A DNA stretch of 46,538 nt, taken from NCBI GenBank assembly GCA_900770785.1, contig CAAGLJ010000203.1, positions 1 through 46,538 of the forward strand. Direction: 5' to 3'. The notes under the pieces are model-generated. The model had not been told where the DNA came from. It did no database searches and saw only the letters and a list, made by a program, of their open reading frames with translations. This DNA is from Lachnospiraceae bacterium. Its GTDB lineage: Bacteria; Bacillota; Clostridia; Lachnospirales; Lachnospiraceae. Positions 34,054 through 41,717 of this stretch are shown here, piece after piece (within the stretch, counting starts at the first letter, position 1; every line of letters begins with the position of its first letter). The translations under genes and the position numbers were made by a program.

Positions 34054-35789
34054 AAAGACTGAAATTAAAGACCCGGTTTTTTCTGTACCACACAGGAATC
34101 ATATTGCTGATTACTCTGGGACTTGTAGGATACATTTATAAGGTGGTAGTCAGCGAGATGAAAACAGAGGATGAGCAGCATTTCCAGCTTATTGCCCAGA
34201 AAACCACAGCCCAGCTGGACAGCTTTTATCACGGTATGGATAATACGGCTATGCAGATTGCGATGAATCCCGAAATTTTAGAGATTTTCCGTAATATGCC
34301 GGAAGAACCGGATAAAGACTATTTTGAGGAAAATCCTGAGGAAAGAAGGAAAATAAGTCAGATTCTGAAAACCTATATCATGGATGAAAACGGGGAGCTT
34401 AGGATTATCCTTTATAATCAGCAGGGAGATTTATGCTGGTTTTTTGGAGAAGAGGTTTCTGACAGTAATATCCGGCGTTTTTTTCAGGGTAATGCCTTCA
34501 GAGAGGTGCAGAATTTTTTTGCTCAGGAGGGAAATCAGTTATTTTACAGGAAACCGCAGAAGGATGTACTGGATCCGGAAGAGGATAGAGAATATCTGGC
34601 AGCAGTAAGGCAGATTAGTGGCTATTCCACAGAAGGAGGCTATGGATTTATTGAAGTGTGGGAGCCTGTCAGCAGGCTGGAGACCATTCTGTCGGATATT
34701 GGAGAAGAAAATTATGTAGATATTCTGGACAGGGAAGGCAGGGTCATTTATACCAGCTCTGAAAAATCAGAGGAAATAGATTATGGGGACAATTATCAGC
34801 TGAAGCTGTCTTTAGAGCATGCTCCCTATGAGGTTGAATTTTATAAGAGACCGCTCAGACTGGAGCAGGAGCTGAAGCGATTCTATGTGATGCTGGTGTT
34901 GGTGGTGGCGGCAATCATTGCGGCAGCCCTTTCCTGGGAGAGAGTAATGTTTAAATACTTCTCCAGTCCGCTGCTGGCCCTGGATAATTCTCTGAAATCG
35001 GTTGCCATAGATAACCTGTCCGTAGAAATTTCGGATGAAAATTCGGAAGATATCATTATCAGCCTGGAAAATTCCTTTAACACTATGCTGGAGGAACTCA
35101 AAAGCAGTATGCAGCGGCAGATTGCAGCCAGGACGAACGAGGTAAAGGCCCATCTGTTTGCCCTGCAGTCTCAGATGAACCCGCATTTTTTACATAATAT
35201 TCTGGCAATAATATCCATGGAGGCACAGCTGGATGGAAATACGAAGATTCCGTATATTTGCAAGGAGCTGGGCGGTATCCTGCGATATACCTCTCAGATG
35301 GGAGATGGTTTCAGTACCATTAAGGAGGAATGTGAGAACGGCAAAACCTATATGCTTTTGATGCAGGTCAGATATGAGCAGCTTTTTGAGTATGAAATAA
35401 AGATTGAAGAGGAAGCTGAGGGAATCAGGGTTCCCAAGCTGATTGTACAGCCTTTCTGTGAGAACTGTTTCAGACATGGCTTTAAAAAGGTGGAGCCTAT
35501 CTGGAAAATTTTTATCCATGCCTGGGTACATGAGAAGAAATGGTATATATTAATACGAGACAATGGCGGGGGCTTTCCGGAAGAATTTTTGGAGGAATTC
35601 CACCGTTTTACAGAGGATCTGGATAAGAAGGATGTGAAGGATATCCTGAACAGCATATCCATAGGTGGATTGTGCATTCCCAATATATACACCAGAATGA
35701 AGATTACCTACGGGAAGGATTTTATCTTTGAATTGCAGAATGAGGAGAAAGGGGCTTCTGTTTTGCTTGGAGGTCGGTGTGATGATTAA
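34050..35789 (+). CDS. YesM-like sensor histidine kinase
   Basis: The 579-residue membrane kinase has helices at about 14-34 and 279-297, enclosing an extracytoplasmic sensor of about 240 residues (Cache-like in layout), a HAMP-like linker, and the His_kinase domain of the LytS/YesM group: LFALQSQMNPHFLHNILAIIS with His379, then IVQPFCENCFRHGFK in place of the usual PxxVENAxxHG and RDNGGGFP. The asparagine of the N box is present. It overlaps the HD-GYP gene by 4 bp and the regulator by 8 bp. Confidence 0.9.
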   Translation: MKRLKLKTRFFLYHTGIILLITLGLVGYIYKVVVSEMKTEDEQHFQLIAQKTTAQLDSFYHGMDNTAMQIAMNPEILEIFRNMPEEPDKDYFEENPEERRKISQILKTYIMDENGELRIILYNQQGDLCWFFGEEVSDSNIRRFFQGNAFREVQNFFAQEGNQLFYRKPQKDVLDPEEDREYLAAVRQISGYSTEGGYGFIEVWEPVSRLETILSDIGEENYVDILDREGRVIYTSSEKSEEIDYGDNYQLKLSLEHAPYEVEFYKRPLRLEQELKRFYVMLVLVVAAIIAAALSWERVMFKYFSSPLLALDNSLKSVAIDNLSVEISDENSEDIIISLENSFNTMLEELKSSMQRQIAARTNEVKAHLFALQSQMNPHFLHNILAIISMEAQLDGNTKIPYICKELGGILRYTSQMGDGFSTIKEECENGKTYMLLMQVRYEQLFEYEIKIEEEAEGIRVPKLIVQPFCENCFRHGFKKVEPIWKIFIHAWVHEKKWYILIRDNGGGFPEEFLEEFHRFTEDLDKKDVKDILNSISIGGLCIPNIYTRMKITYGKDFIFELQNEEKGASVLLGGRCDD

Positions 35790-36594
35790 GGTATTGGTGG
35801 CAGAGGATGAAATGCCTCTTTTACGGGGAATAAGAATCATGATAGAGAGGATTAGCCCGGAGTTTTCTGTAGTCAAATGTGCACTTAACGGAAGGGAGGC
35901 TGTGGATTATCTGAAGGAAAATCCTGTGGATGTGATTTTCACCGACATCAATATGCCTTTGCTGGACGGAATAGAGCTGATGAAAATTACTCACGAAAAT
36001 TACCCGGAGATCATCGTGGTAGCCATAAGCGGGTACAATGATTTTCACTATGCACAGCAGGCCATCGAATATCAGGTAAAGCGGTACCTGCTAAAGCCTA
36101 TCGTGATGGAGGATATGGAGGCTCTTTTGGAGGAAATTCAAAGAGAGTATAATGAGCGTAATGAAAGAAAGGAGAGGGAAAGAATAGTGGATGCCCTTTG
36201 TACAGGACTGGGCGGAAATCTGAAGGAAGATATTCTAAAAGAGAGCACTGCCCTAAAGCGGGAAAGCACAGAGGAATTAATGCAGAGGGTTGAGGTGTAT
36301 ATTCGTGAGCATCTGACTGAGCCGATTACGGTAAAGGAGCTGGCCAGTGAATTTGGGCTGGTGGCCCCTTATCTGGGAAAGCTGTTTAAGGATTACACCG
36401 GATATACTCCCGGTCAATATATTCAGATGCTCAGAATTGAACATGCCAAATGCCTGCTTTCAGTTAATGGGGAACTGTTGGCTAAGGATGTTGCAGAGCT
36501 GGTAGGATATACGGATCCGGCGTATTTTTCCAAACTTTTTAAAAAGAAGGTAGGTGTGTGGCCTTCGGAATTTAAGGCGAAGAAGGGGGAGTGA
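35782..36594 (+). CDS. YesN-like response regulator with AraC DNA-binding domain
   Basis: The 270-residue regulator has a receiver (Glu8-Asp9, phospho-acceptor Asp55 in FTDINMPLLDG, Lys in LLKPI), a linker rich in charged residues, and two AraC-type helix-turn-helix units at about 170-270 (VKELASEFGLVAPYLGKLFKDYTG and AKDVAELVGYTDPAYFSKLFKKKVG). It is the partner of the overlapping YesM-type kinase. ATG at 35782 is favoured, with GGAGG about 9 nt upstream. Such pairs often control carbohydrate transport, but none is beside it. Confidence 0.93.
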   Translation: MIKVLVAEDEMPLLRGIRIMIERISPEFSVVKCALNGREAVDYLKENPVDVIFTDINMPLLDGIELMKITHENYPEIIVVAISGYNDFHYAQQAIEYQVKRYLLKPIVMEDMEALLEEIQREYNERNERKERERIVDALCTGLGGNLKEDILKESTALKRESTEELMQRVEVYIREHLTEPITVKELASEFGLVAPYLGKLFKDYTGYTPGQYIQMLRIEHAKCLLSVNGELLAKDVAELVGYTDPAYFSKLFKKKVGVWPSEFKAKKGE

Positions 36595-36607
36595 TCCCCC
36601 TTCTTCG
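36578..36607 (+). terminator. Perfect hairpin across the end of the YesN-like gene
   Basis: CGAAGAAGGGGG (36578-36589) pairs perfectly with CCCCCTTCTTCG (36596-36607) around a 6-nt loop that contains the stop codon. No T-run follows, so it may protect the mRNA 3' end or act as a factor-assisted terminator. Confidence 0.55.
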
Positions 36608-36655
36608 ATTGGCAGGTATTTACTGGTTCTAAAACGCTTTGAAATGGAGGGAATA

Positions 36656-38059
36656 ATGAAAAAAATTTTATTTATTTTATCCGGTATTTTCCTATCTTAC
36701 CTACTGGTTGGGGCCTATCTTTCCCATACGGAATATTCCTATCAGGAATGGGTGGATTTTTGTGGAATCAGCATAATCGGACTGGTAATTCCTCTGCTTT
36801 TATTTTTTATGTTAAGAAAAAAATTTTATGAAAAGAGAGAAAGGACAAAGAGCGGAGAGATTTTTTTCCATATTGCAGGTTTTGCAGTGTATGGAATCTG
36901 GGCGCTTTTTGTCCTGATTTTTCTTGCCTTGAATGTTGATGAAGAAAAGAGAATTACCAAAAGTCTGATAATAGCCAATGAGGCAGAATTCTTACAGGAA
37001 TCGGTATATGTATATTATGAACCGGTAGCCTTCTTTTTCAAGAAGCCTGGCAAACTGACAGAGGAGAAAAAGCAGGAATATCTGGAAGAAAAGTATGGCA
37101 GCAACTTTAAAGAAAAATACCCTGATATAGAGGTATATGTATATCGGGATAAGCTGGAGCTTATGGATAATTTTATTGAAGAGGTTGCCGTGCATCAGCT
37201 TCTTTGGGGCCATAAAGCTCTCAATATGGAGAGGAATTACTATCTGTCTGAACCGGATTTTTTTAACAGACGCCATTTTTACCTGGAAATTTCAGATAAG
37301 GATGAGTTGGAGAGCTTTTCCCGGGAGGTCTCTGAGCTGCTGACTTATGTTACTGATGAGGAAGAACTTTTCCGACATTATAGAGGTAGCTTATGCTTTT
37401 ATCAGGAAGAAGGGGAAATGAGGATTGAAGGTGTTCTTCCTTTTGGAAAATTGAACAAATGGGATAAGCTGCCTGACAAATATTATCTGGATCTGGAACA
37501 AATGGGAATGAAGGTAATGGAGGAATATCAGAGGGGAGTTTTTTATGCAGAGAATGATGAGGCATTTCAGGAATATGTAATGGATTTATACCGAAAAGAG
37601 CAGTCGGAAAGTGCTTCCCAGAACCAGACAGAGGCGATACAGGAGCAGATAGACAGGGAAAGCGAAGAAGAGGCGGCAGAAGAATATTCTCTTGAGGAAG
37701 CTGCAAAAAACGTTTATGAAGCCTGTCTGGCTGATCAGGGGTATACCTTTGAAATAAAGTATAATGCAAAAGGCTATATGTTTATTGATTTAGGGAGCAG
37801 GCCGGCAGGAAAGCCGGGAGACAGCAGCAATACAGGCATTTACGGCTTTACCCTTATGTATGATCGTCCTTCCAGGAATGGAGCCTGTGAAATATTTATA
37901 TTGCAAAAAACACATTATACAGAAGACGATATGGAAGAAAGTACAATAATTTTGGATATGTATGCAGTAGAAAAGTCTACCGGTAAGGTGGTTGCCGGAA
38001 ACAAACAAAGCTGGGGGGCAGCGGGTACAGAGGAATACAGAAGGATTACGGGTGAGTAA
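36656..38059 (+). CDS. Membrane protein of unknown function with large soluble domain
   Basis: The 467-residue protein has three membrane helices near the start (about 4-22, 36-56 and 77-98) and then about 370 soluble residues. A coiled, Glu/Gln-rich linker (about 318-350) separates two parts. The C-terminal part (YTFEIKYNAKGYMFIDLGSRP) looks like a beta-rich sensor or lipoprotein-like domain. I recognise no family. GGAGG lies upstream of the ATG at 36656; the longer frame overlaps the regulator gene and is rejected. It is 61 bp after the YesN gene, so it may be a target or accessory of that system. Confidence 0.62.
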   Translation: MKKILFILSGIFLSYLLVGAYLSHTEYSYQEWVDFCGISIIGLVIPLLLFFMLRKKFYEKRERTKSGEIFFHIAGFAVYGIWALFVLIFLALNVDEEKRITKSLIIANEAEFLQESVYVYYEPVAFFFKKPGKLTEEKKQEYLEEKYGSNFKEKYPDIEVYVYRDKLELMDNFIEEVAVHQLLWGHKALNMERNYYLSEPDFFNRRHFYLEISDKDELESFSREVSELLTYVTDEEELFRHYRGSLCFYQEEGEMRIEGVLPFGKLNKWDKLPDKYYLDLEQMGMKVMEEYQRGVFYAENDEAFQEYVMDLYRKEQSESASQNQTEAIQEQIDRESEEEAAEEYSLEEAAKNVYEACLADQGYTFEIKYNAKGYMFIDLGSRPAGKPGDSSNTGIYGFTLMYDRPSRNGACEIFILQKTHYTEDDMEESTIILDMYAVEKSTGKVVAGNKQSWGAAGTEEYRRITGE

Positions 38060-38203
38060 AAGCAGTAACATTCATCACATTTTCCAAAGCTACTATTCTG
38101 TGGGCAAAAGTAGAACAAGTAAAAATAATACCTGAAGGGAAAGACTAAAATCCCTGTTATAAATCTTTCCAAATCATAAAAAAGATTAACCTTTTCTCAA
38201 TTG

Positions 38204-38230
38204 TTAGCACTCGATATTGACGAGTGCTAA
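38204..38230. promoter_or_regulatory. CIRCE operator (HrcA binding site)
   Basis: TTAGCACTC (38204-38212), nine bases, and GAGTGCTAA (38222-38230) match the CIRCE consensus exactly, and the palindrome extends three more bases on each side (TTG...CAA). HrcA binding here would repress the Hsp20 gene until heat or protein stress. It overlaps the -35 of the promoter. Confidence 0.97.
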
Positions 38231-38245
38231 CAATGGTGCTATAAC
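38217..38245 (+). promoter_or_regulatory. Heat-shock promoter of the Hsp20 gene
   Basis: TTGACG (38217-38222) and TATAAC (38240-38245) are 17 bp apart; the -35 lies within the CIRCE palindrome. The leader to the ATG is about 45 nt. Confidence 0.75.
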
Positions 38246-38297
38246 ATAATTATACAAAGAAACAAAGCAAAACATTTATTAAGAGGAGGAATGATTT

Positions 38298-38738
38298 ATG
38301 TTAATGCCCAGTATTTTTAATGAAAGCTTATTTGATGATTTCTTCGGTGACTTTGCACATCCTGCAAAGAATGCAGCCAGATATAATACCTCTGCTTCCA
38401 ATATGATGCGCACAGATATTAAGGAAGGAGAAACAGGCTTTGAACTGAACATTGAGCTTCCGGGATTTAATAAGGAAGATATCAGTGCCCAGCTTAAAGA
38501 TGGTTATCTTACCATCAATGCCAATAAGGATGAGAATAATGACAAGCAGGATGAGAGTGGAAAGTATATCCGCAGAGAACGCTTCTTCGGCACCTGTAGT
38601 CGCAGCTTCTATGTAGGAAAGGACATAAAGGAGGAGGACGTCAAAGCCAAATTTGAGAATGGTATTTTGAAACTGTCCATCCCTAAAAAGGAGAATGCGA
38701 CAGTAGAAGAAAAGAAATATATTTCTATTGAAGGATAA
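38298..38738 (+). CDS. Small heat-shock protein, Hsp20/alpha-crystallin family
   Basis: The 146-residue ATP-independent chaperone has an N-terminal arm (PSIFNESLFDDFFGDF) and an alpha-crystallin domain from about 38: MRTDIKEGETGFELNIELPGFNKEDISAQLKDGYLTI shows the usual ELPG and L-x-I strands, and FENGILKLSIPKKE is the A-x-x-x-n-G-v-L signature region. AGAGGAGG precedes the ATG at 38298. Direct control by a perfect CIRCE is notable, since that site usually serves groESL and dnaK. Confidence 0.94.
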   Translation: MLMPSIFNESLFDDFFGDFAHPAKNAARYNTSASNMMRTDIKEGETGFELNIELPGFNKEDISAQLKDGYLTINANKDENNDKQDESGKYIRRERFFGTCSRSFYVGKDIKEEDVKAKFENGILKLSIPKKENATVEEKKYISIEG

Positions 38739-38843
38739 TAAAAAAAGAGGGATCGAAACAAAAACAAATTGAAGATTATTTTTCAAGAAATGAACGTTTG
38801 GGTTACACAATATTTGTAACAGTTCAGCCTTTTAATTAATTCA

Positions 38844-38894
38844 ATGGGTACACCGGCTAAAATATAGCCGGTGTACCCATAAAATAGTTTTTTT
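38844..38894 (+). terminator. Strong hairpin terminator downstream of Hsp20
   Basis: ATGGGTACACCGGCTA (38844-38859) and TAGCCGGTGTACCCAT (38865-38880) pair over all 16 bases around a 5-nt loop, and a run of seven Ts follows at 38888-38894. It lies about 105 bp past the Hsp20 stop and may also insulate the accessory region beyond. Confidence 0.75.
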
Positions 38895-38910
38895 ATATTT
38901 TCAAGCATTC

Positions 38911-39202
38911 CCATCTCTCTTTTTTTTCAAAGTTTCAATGATGGTTAAAATGGAACAGTACAGTTCGTGTCTGCATTTGCCGGATGATATCTTTTGCTCT
39001 ATTTCAGATTTGGTCAGGGTGGTTCCCTTATGCCCCTTCTGTCCACCGGTTTTACGTCCCGTTTTTTTCCTTCTGCTGTAGGTATTGGCTGGTTTTCTTT
39101 TTTAAGTACAGAAATTTCATTATTTAAGTGGGAGATTTCCTGTCTGCTCTCTTTTTCAACAGTATTCAGGCGTACCATAACTTCCATGAGTTGGTTATAC
39201 AT
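38911..39202 (-). pseudogene. Remnant of an IS66-type transposase gene
   Basis: The minus strand starts MYNQLMEVMVRLNTVEKE, a coiled leader as in IS66 TnpC proteins. After EGKK the frame breaks at an A-run (near 39063-39069). In the -1 frame it continues GKKTGRKTGGQKGHKGTTL, the basic G-rich motif of IS66 transposases, then KISSGKCRHELYC before a stop at 38911-38913. Only about 90 residues of a roughly 500-residue protein remain, and no inverted repeats were found. The frame break fits loss of one A from a run of eight. Confidence 0.62.
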
Positions 39203-39304
39203 GGAATATGACGAAGCATTGGAATTTGTAAATAAAAATGATACACTTGGTACATATGAACGAATGAAGAAAAGCGGATATTTAAAAAAACGATTGATTG
39301 TTTA

Positions 39305-39348
39305 GATTTTTCTTCAAAATGAAAAATCGTAGTTCAGTTTATAGAACT
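39305..39348. other. Two small hairpins in the accessory region
   Basis: GATTTTTC (39305-39312) pairs with GAAAAATC (39321-39328), and AGTTC (39331-39335) with GAACT (39344-39348). Neither has a T-run. Upstream, a 34-codon open frame (39201-39305) has no recognisable features and is not called as a gene. Confidence 0.35.
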
Positions 39349-39377
39349 GAAAATATCGGGAATTATAAGGTGAATGT

Positions 39378-39845
39378 ATGCATTTGGGATTTTCATATAT
39401 TGGATTGATTTTTCTTATCATGTTGATGATTCCAAACTTATTTTGGACGAAGAATCAGCCAAAGGACTACGAAAAATATGTACATAATGAAAACAAAATC
39501 TTGCTGTTGTTTGAGAGAGTCGGCGAAGTTTTAGTGACTTGTTTGTTACTGATTTTCAGTGATTTTAATATTCAAGGTATTACAGCATGGATGATTTGGT
39601 TAATTGCTGCATTTGTGCTGATGATTATGTATGAATTATATTGGATACGATATTTTAAAAGTGAAAAGACGATGAAAGATTTTTATAGCAGTATAATGGG
39701 TATTCCTGTTGCAGGTGCTACTCTTCCAGTTATAGCGTGTGGTTTGATTGCTATATACGGACGAAACCCAATGTTATTCGTGTCTACAATAATACTGGGG
39801 ATAGGACATATTGGCATTCACTTAAATCATAGGAAAGAGTTATAA
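39378..39845 (+). CDS. Membrane protein of unknown function
   Basis: The 155-residue protein has about five hydrophobic segments (roughly 2-22, 48-64, 70-92, 110-132 and 135-150). Base composition is more AT-rich than in the genes to the left. ATG at 39378 follows AAGGTG at short distance. It is 29 bp before the MGMT-like gene and may share an mRNA. I do not recognise a specific family. Confidence 0.6.
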   Translation: MHLGFSYIGLIFLIMLMIPNLFWTKNQPKDYEKYVHNENKILLLFERVGEVLVTCLLLIFSDFNIQGITAWMIWLIAAFVLMIMYELYWIRYFKSEKTMKDFYSSIMGIPVAGATLPVIACGLIAIYGRNPMLFVSTIILGIGHIGIHLNHRKEL

Positions 39846-39874
39846 ATTCTGGTTATGATAAGAAATTTACAAAA

Positions 39875-40252
39875 GTGTCTCATTGCATAAAATCGGAAAG
39901 ATGTATATTCTTAGATCAGGAGGTGGCAAAAATTCCATATGGTAAAGTGATTACAGTTGGAAGGATAAGAGAATTATTTGCAAAAGAGAATGGTGCGGAT
40001 TTTACAGAACCTATAACTGCCGGAATTTTTGTATCTATTGCTGCCTGGGCAAGCCATCAGAGATTGAAAGATAAAACGCCTTATTGGAGAACGCTGAAAG
40101 CAAATGGTGAATTGAATGAAAAGTATCCCGGAGGTATCCAGGCACAGAAAGTAAGACTGGAAGCAGAGGGACATATCATTATTCAAAAAGGCCGGAAAAA
40201 TATCAGATATTACGTAAAAGATTACGAAAATTTTTTGTTTGAAATGGATTAA
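39875..40252 (+). CDS. MGMT-fold protein lacking the PCHR motif (alkyltransferase-like)
   Basis: The 125-residue protein carries the DNA-binding start of O6-alkylguanine methyltransferases, VAKIPYGKVITVGRIREL, and the C-terminal GGIQAQKVRLEAEGHII. Where the active-site PCHR should lie the sequence reads PYWR (residues 69-72), so there is no acceptor Cys. Alkyltransferase-like proteins with this change bind lesions and recruit repair instead of removing the alkyl group. The start is uncertain: GTG at 39875 has no good ribosome site, and no ATG is available nearby in frame, so the N-terminus could be shorter or degraded. Confidence 0.65.
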   Translation: MSHCIKSERCIFLDQEVAKIPYGKVITVGRIRELFAKENGADFTEPITAGIFVSIAAWASHQRLKDKTPYWRTLKANGELNEKYPGGIQAQKVRLEAEGHIIIQKGRKNIRYYVKDYENFLFEMD

Positions 40253-40257
40253 TCTGT

Positions 40258-40278
40258 ACCAGACACGCAATGTCTGGT
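40258..40278. other. Stem-loop after the MGMT-like gene
   Basis: ACCAGACA (40258-40265) pairs perfectly with TGTCTGGT (40271-40278) around a 5-nt loop. There is no T-run directly after it, so termination is uncertain. Confidence 0.45.
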
Positions 40279-40359
40279 GGAAAATCAGGTGATTCTCGGT
40301 TTGTGTCGTGGGATTTTTTTAAATAATTGGTAAGCTGTAGGTGAAAGAGAGGTAGAAAC

Positions 40360-41313
40360 ATGGACACAAAAAAGATAGGAGCTTTTTTGAAACAATGCCG
40401 TAAGGAAAAAAATCTTACACAAGAACAGCTTGCAGAAAAGTTTGGCGTATCGGCGAGAACCGTTTCCAGATGGGAGACAGGATCGAATATGCCGGATCTA
40501 AGTATATTGGTTGAACTTGCTGATTATTATGACATTGAAATAAAAGAGCTCCTGGATGGAGAAAGGAGTTCGACCATGAACAAAGAGATGAAAGAAACAT
40601 TAAACAAAGTAGCTGATTATGAAGATTGGGTAAAGCAAAAAGCTTTAAAAGCCGGAAATCTTGCTTTTGCATCTATGTTCCTGATCAGTGTTGGAGCTAT
40701 TATCATACAGCTTCTATTGGCAGTAAATCTTCGTCTGGTGCTGGGTGAAACGTTAATTGCTCTGGTAGGCGGAATCGTATATGCGTTTATTATGGTACAT
40801 AATGGCATTTGGGATAAAGGCCTGTCTGCGAGAGAGGCACTATGGAGAGATTTCCTTACCAGTGTGATCTGTGCAGGAATTTTCTCTGTGTTTTATGGTA
40901 TCTGCCTGAGAAGAATGGGGGCAACCGAGAAGCAAACGATATATTTCGCTTTACTTTTTCTGGGTGGAATTACAATCGTGGCATTTATTGTTCTCAGAGT
41001 ATTATCATATTTTAACCGGAACAGATGCCGGGGTTCAGTTAATGGGGAGCAAAGAGATATTTCAACGACAAAGACAGGCAGTACAAAAATTTACAATGCT
41101 AAAGATATAGTAGAAGCGGGAAGAATTATAGAACTTTTAAAAGAACAAGGAATTGCTGCTTTTTCACAGGAAACGGGTGCAAGCGTCGCTATGCATGGTG
41201 CACCGGGATTTGGTATGTATGGTGTGGACGTATTGGTGGAAGGGGATGAAGCGAAAAAGGCAATACAGATTATCGAAGCCGCAGATGATTCTCAAAGCAA
41301 AGAAAAATTTTGA
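40360..41313 (+). CDS. XRE-family regulator with membrane helices and DUF2007 tail
   Basis: The 317-residue protein begins with an HTH_3 domain (residues 5-60: LKQCRKEKNLTQEQLAEKFGVSARTVSRWETG). Four hydrophobic helices follow at about 100-222, then a C-terminal region IYNAKDIVEAGRIIELLKEQGI...GVDVLVEGDEAKKAIQII that resembles the DUF2007 signal-transduction fold. It is thus a membrane-bound DNA-binding protein. GAGAGG precedes the ATG. A consensus promoter for the RNA described next overlaps its stop codon, so it may regulate that locus, although this is only a positional hint. Confidence 0.78.
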   Translation: MDTKKIGAFLKQCRKEKNLTQEQLAEKFGVSARTVSRWETGSNMPDLSILVELADYYDIEIKELLDGERSSTMNKEMKETLNKVADYEDWVKQKALKAGNLAFASMFLISVGAIIIQLLLAVNLRLVLGETLIALVGGIVYAFIMVHNGIWDKGLSAREALWRDFLTSVICAGIFSVFYGICLRRMGATEKQTIYFALLFLGGITIVAFIVLRVLSYFNRNRCRGSVNGEQRDISTTKTGSTKIYNAKDIVEAGRIIELLKEQGIAAFSQETGASVAMHGAPGFGMYGVDVLVEGDEAKKAIQIIEAADDSQSKEKF

Positions 41314-41338
41314 CATTTCTATGGAACCGTGATAATAT
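41310..41338 (+). promoter_or_regulatory. Consensus promoter for a small plus-strand RNA
   Basis: A perfect TTGACA (41310-41315) and TAATAT (41333-41338) are 17 bp apart. It begins at the stop codon of the XRE gene, and no plus-strand gene starts within 370 bp, so its product is probably a non-coding RNA. Confidence 0.6.
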
Positions 41339-41344
41339 GATTAT

Positions 41345-41434
41345 GGAAAAAGAGTGCTACCGATAGACGGTTAGTCCGAGATAAAGTTAGACAAAAATTG
41401 CCGCTTAGTTTACCAGACTGGGGCGGCTATTTTT
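41345..41434 (+). ncRNA. Candidate antitoxin small RNA, antisense to the toxin 3' end
   Basis: Between the promoter and a bidirectional terminator lies a transcript of about 90 nt. It can form a first hairpin CTACCG (41357-41362) with CGGT-AG (41368-41374) and ends in the terminator stem. Its 3' part is complementary to the end of the convergent toxin mRNA, the layout known for RatA/txpA-type type I systems. No open frame of note is present. Confidence 0.5.
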
Positions 41435-41436
41435 GT
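41391..41436. terminator. Bidirectional terminator between small RNA and toxin gene
   Basis: ACAAAAATTGCCGC (41391-41404) pairs with GCGGCTATTTTTGT (41423-41436) with a single T-T mismatch. T-runs are present on both strands, so it can end the plus-strand RNA and the minus-strand toxin mRNA; the two transcripts would overlap across it. Confidence 0.7.
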
Positions 41437-41525
41437 GGTTTATGATTATCCTTACCGAATGTGTATCCGATACTAAAGCAGGTTAAGCCGAAGCCCACTA
41501 CTGCGATAAAATCTACAATACTCAT
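41427..41525 (-). CDS. Putative holin-like type I toxin, 32 residues
   Basis: The peptide has one hydrophobic helix (about residues 5-22) followed by a short charged tail; its core reads CFSIGYTFGKDNHKPQK. From memory it fits the small holin-like toxin family (Hol-Tox) common in Clostridia, where such peptides insert in the membrane when their antisense RNA is lost. ATG at 41525 has a perfect AAAGGAGG nine bases upstream. Too short for usual gene finders. The mRNA leader is strongly structured. Confidence 0.65.
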   Translation of the reverse strand: MSIVDFIAVVGFGLTCFSIGYTFGKDNHKPQK

Positions 41526-41552
41526 TGGCTTAGCCCTCCTTTCCAGTGGATT

Positions 41553-41595
41553 CCCGTTCGGGTTTCTATGTAATCAGAGGGTCACAGTCCCTCTG
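41553..41595 (-). promoter_or_regulatory. Structured 5' leader of the toxin mRNA
   Basis: Two hairpins precede the toxin: CAGAGGG (41575-41581) with CCCTCTG (41589-41595), and a small CCCG-TT-CGGG near 41553-41562. Folded leaders that hide the ribosome site are known in type I toxin mRNAs. No convincing toxin promoter was found, though a TATTAT lies upstream on this strand near 41634. Confidence 0.4.
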
Positions 41596-41717
41596 CTGAA
41601 GGACTCAACAGCAAATTAAAGTGAGTGCAACTATAATAATTGAATTATGTAGGATACTTGCCGATATTGATAAAAAATAACAGTAGAATAAACTTCGGAT
41701 TGGGGAGTAAATGATAT

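Noticed and set aside
39014..39202. Programmed -1 frameshifting in the transposase fragment
   Set aside because: A slip-prone A-run is present, but IS66 TnpC is not known to use frameshifting and the fragment is truncated soon after.
38994..39305. 103-codon plus-strand frame
   Set aside because: Most of it is antisense to the IS66-like remnant; the last 34 codons show no family features and no ribosome site.
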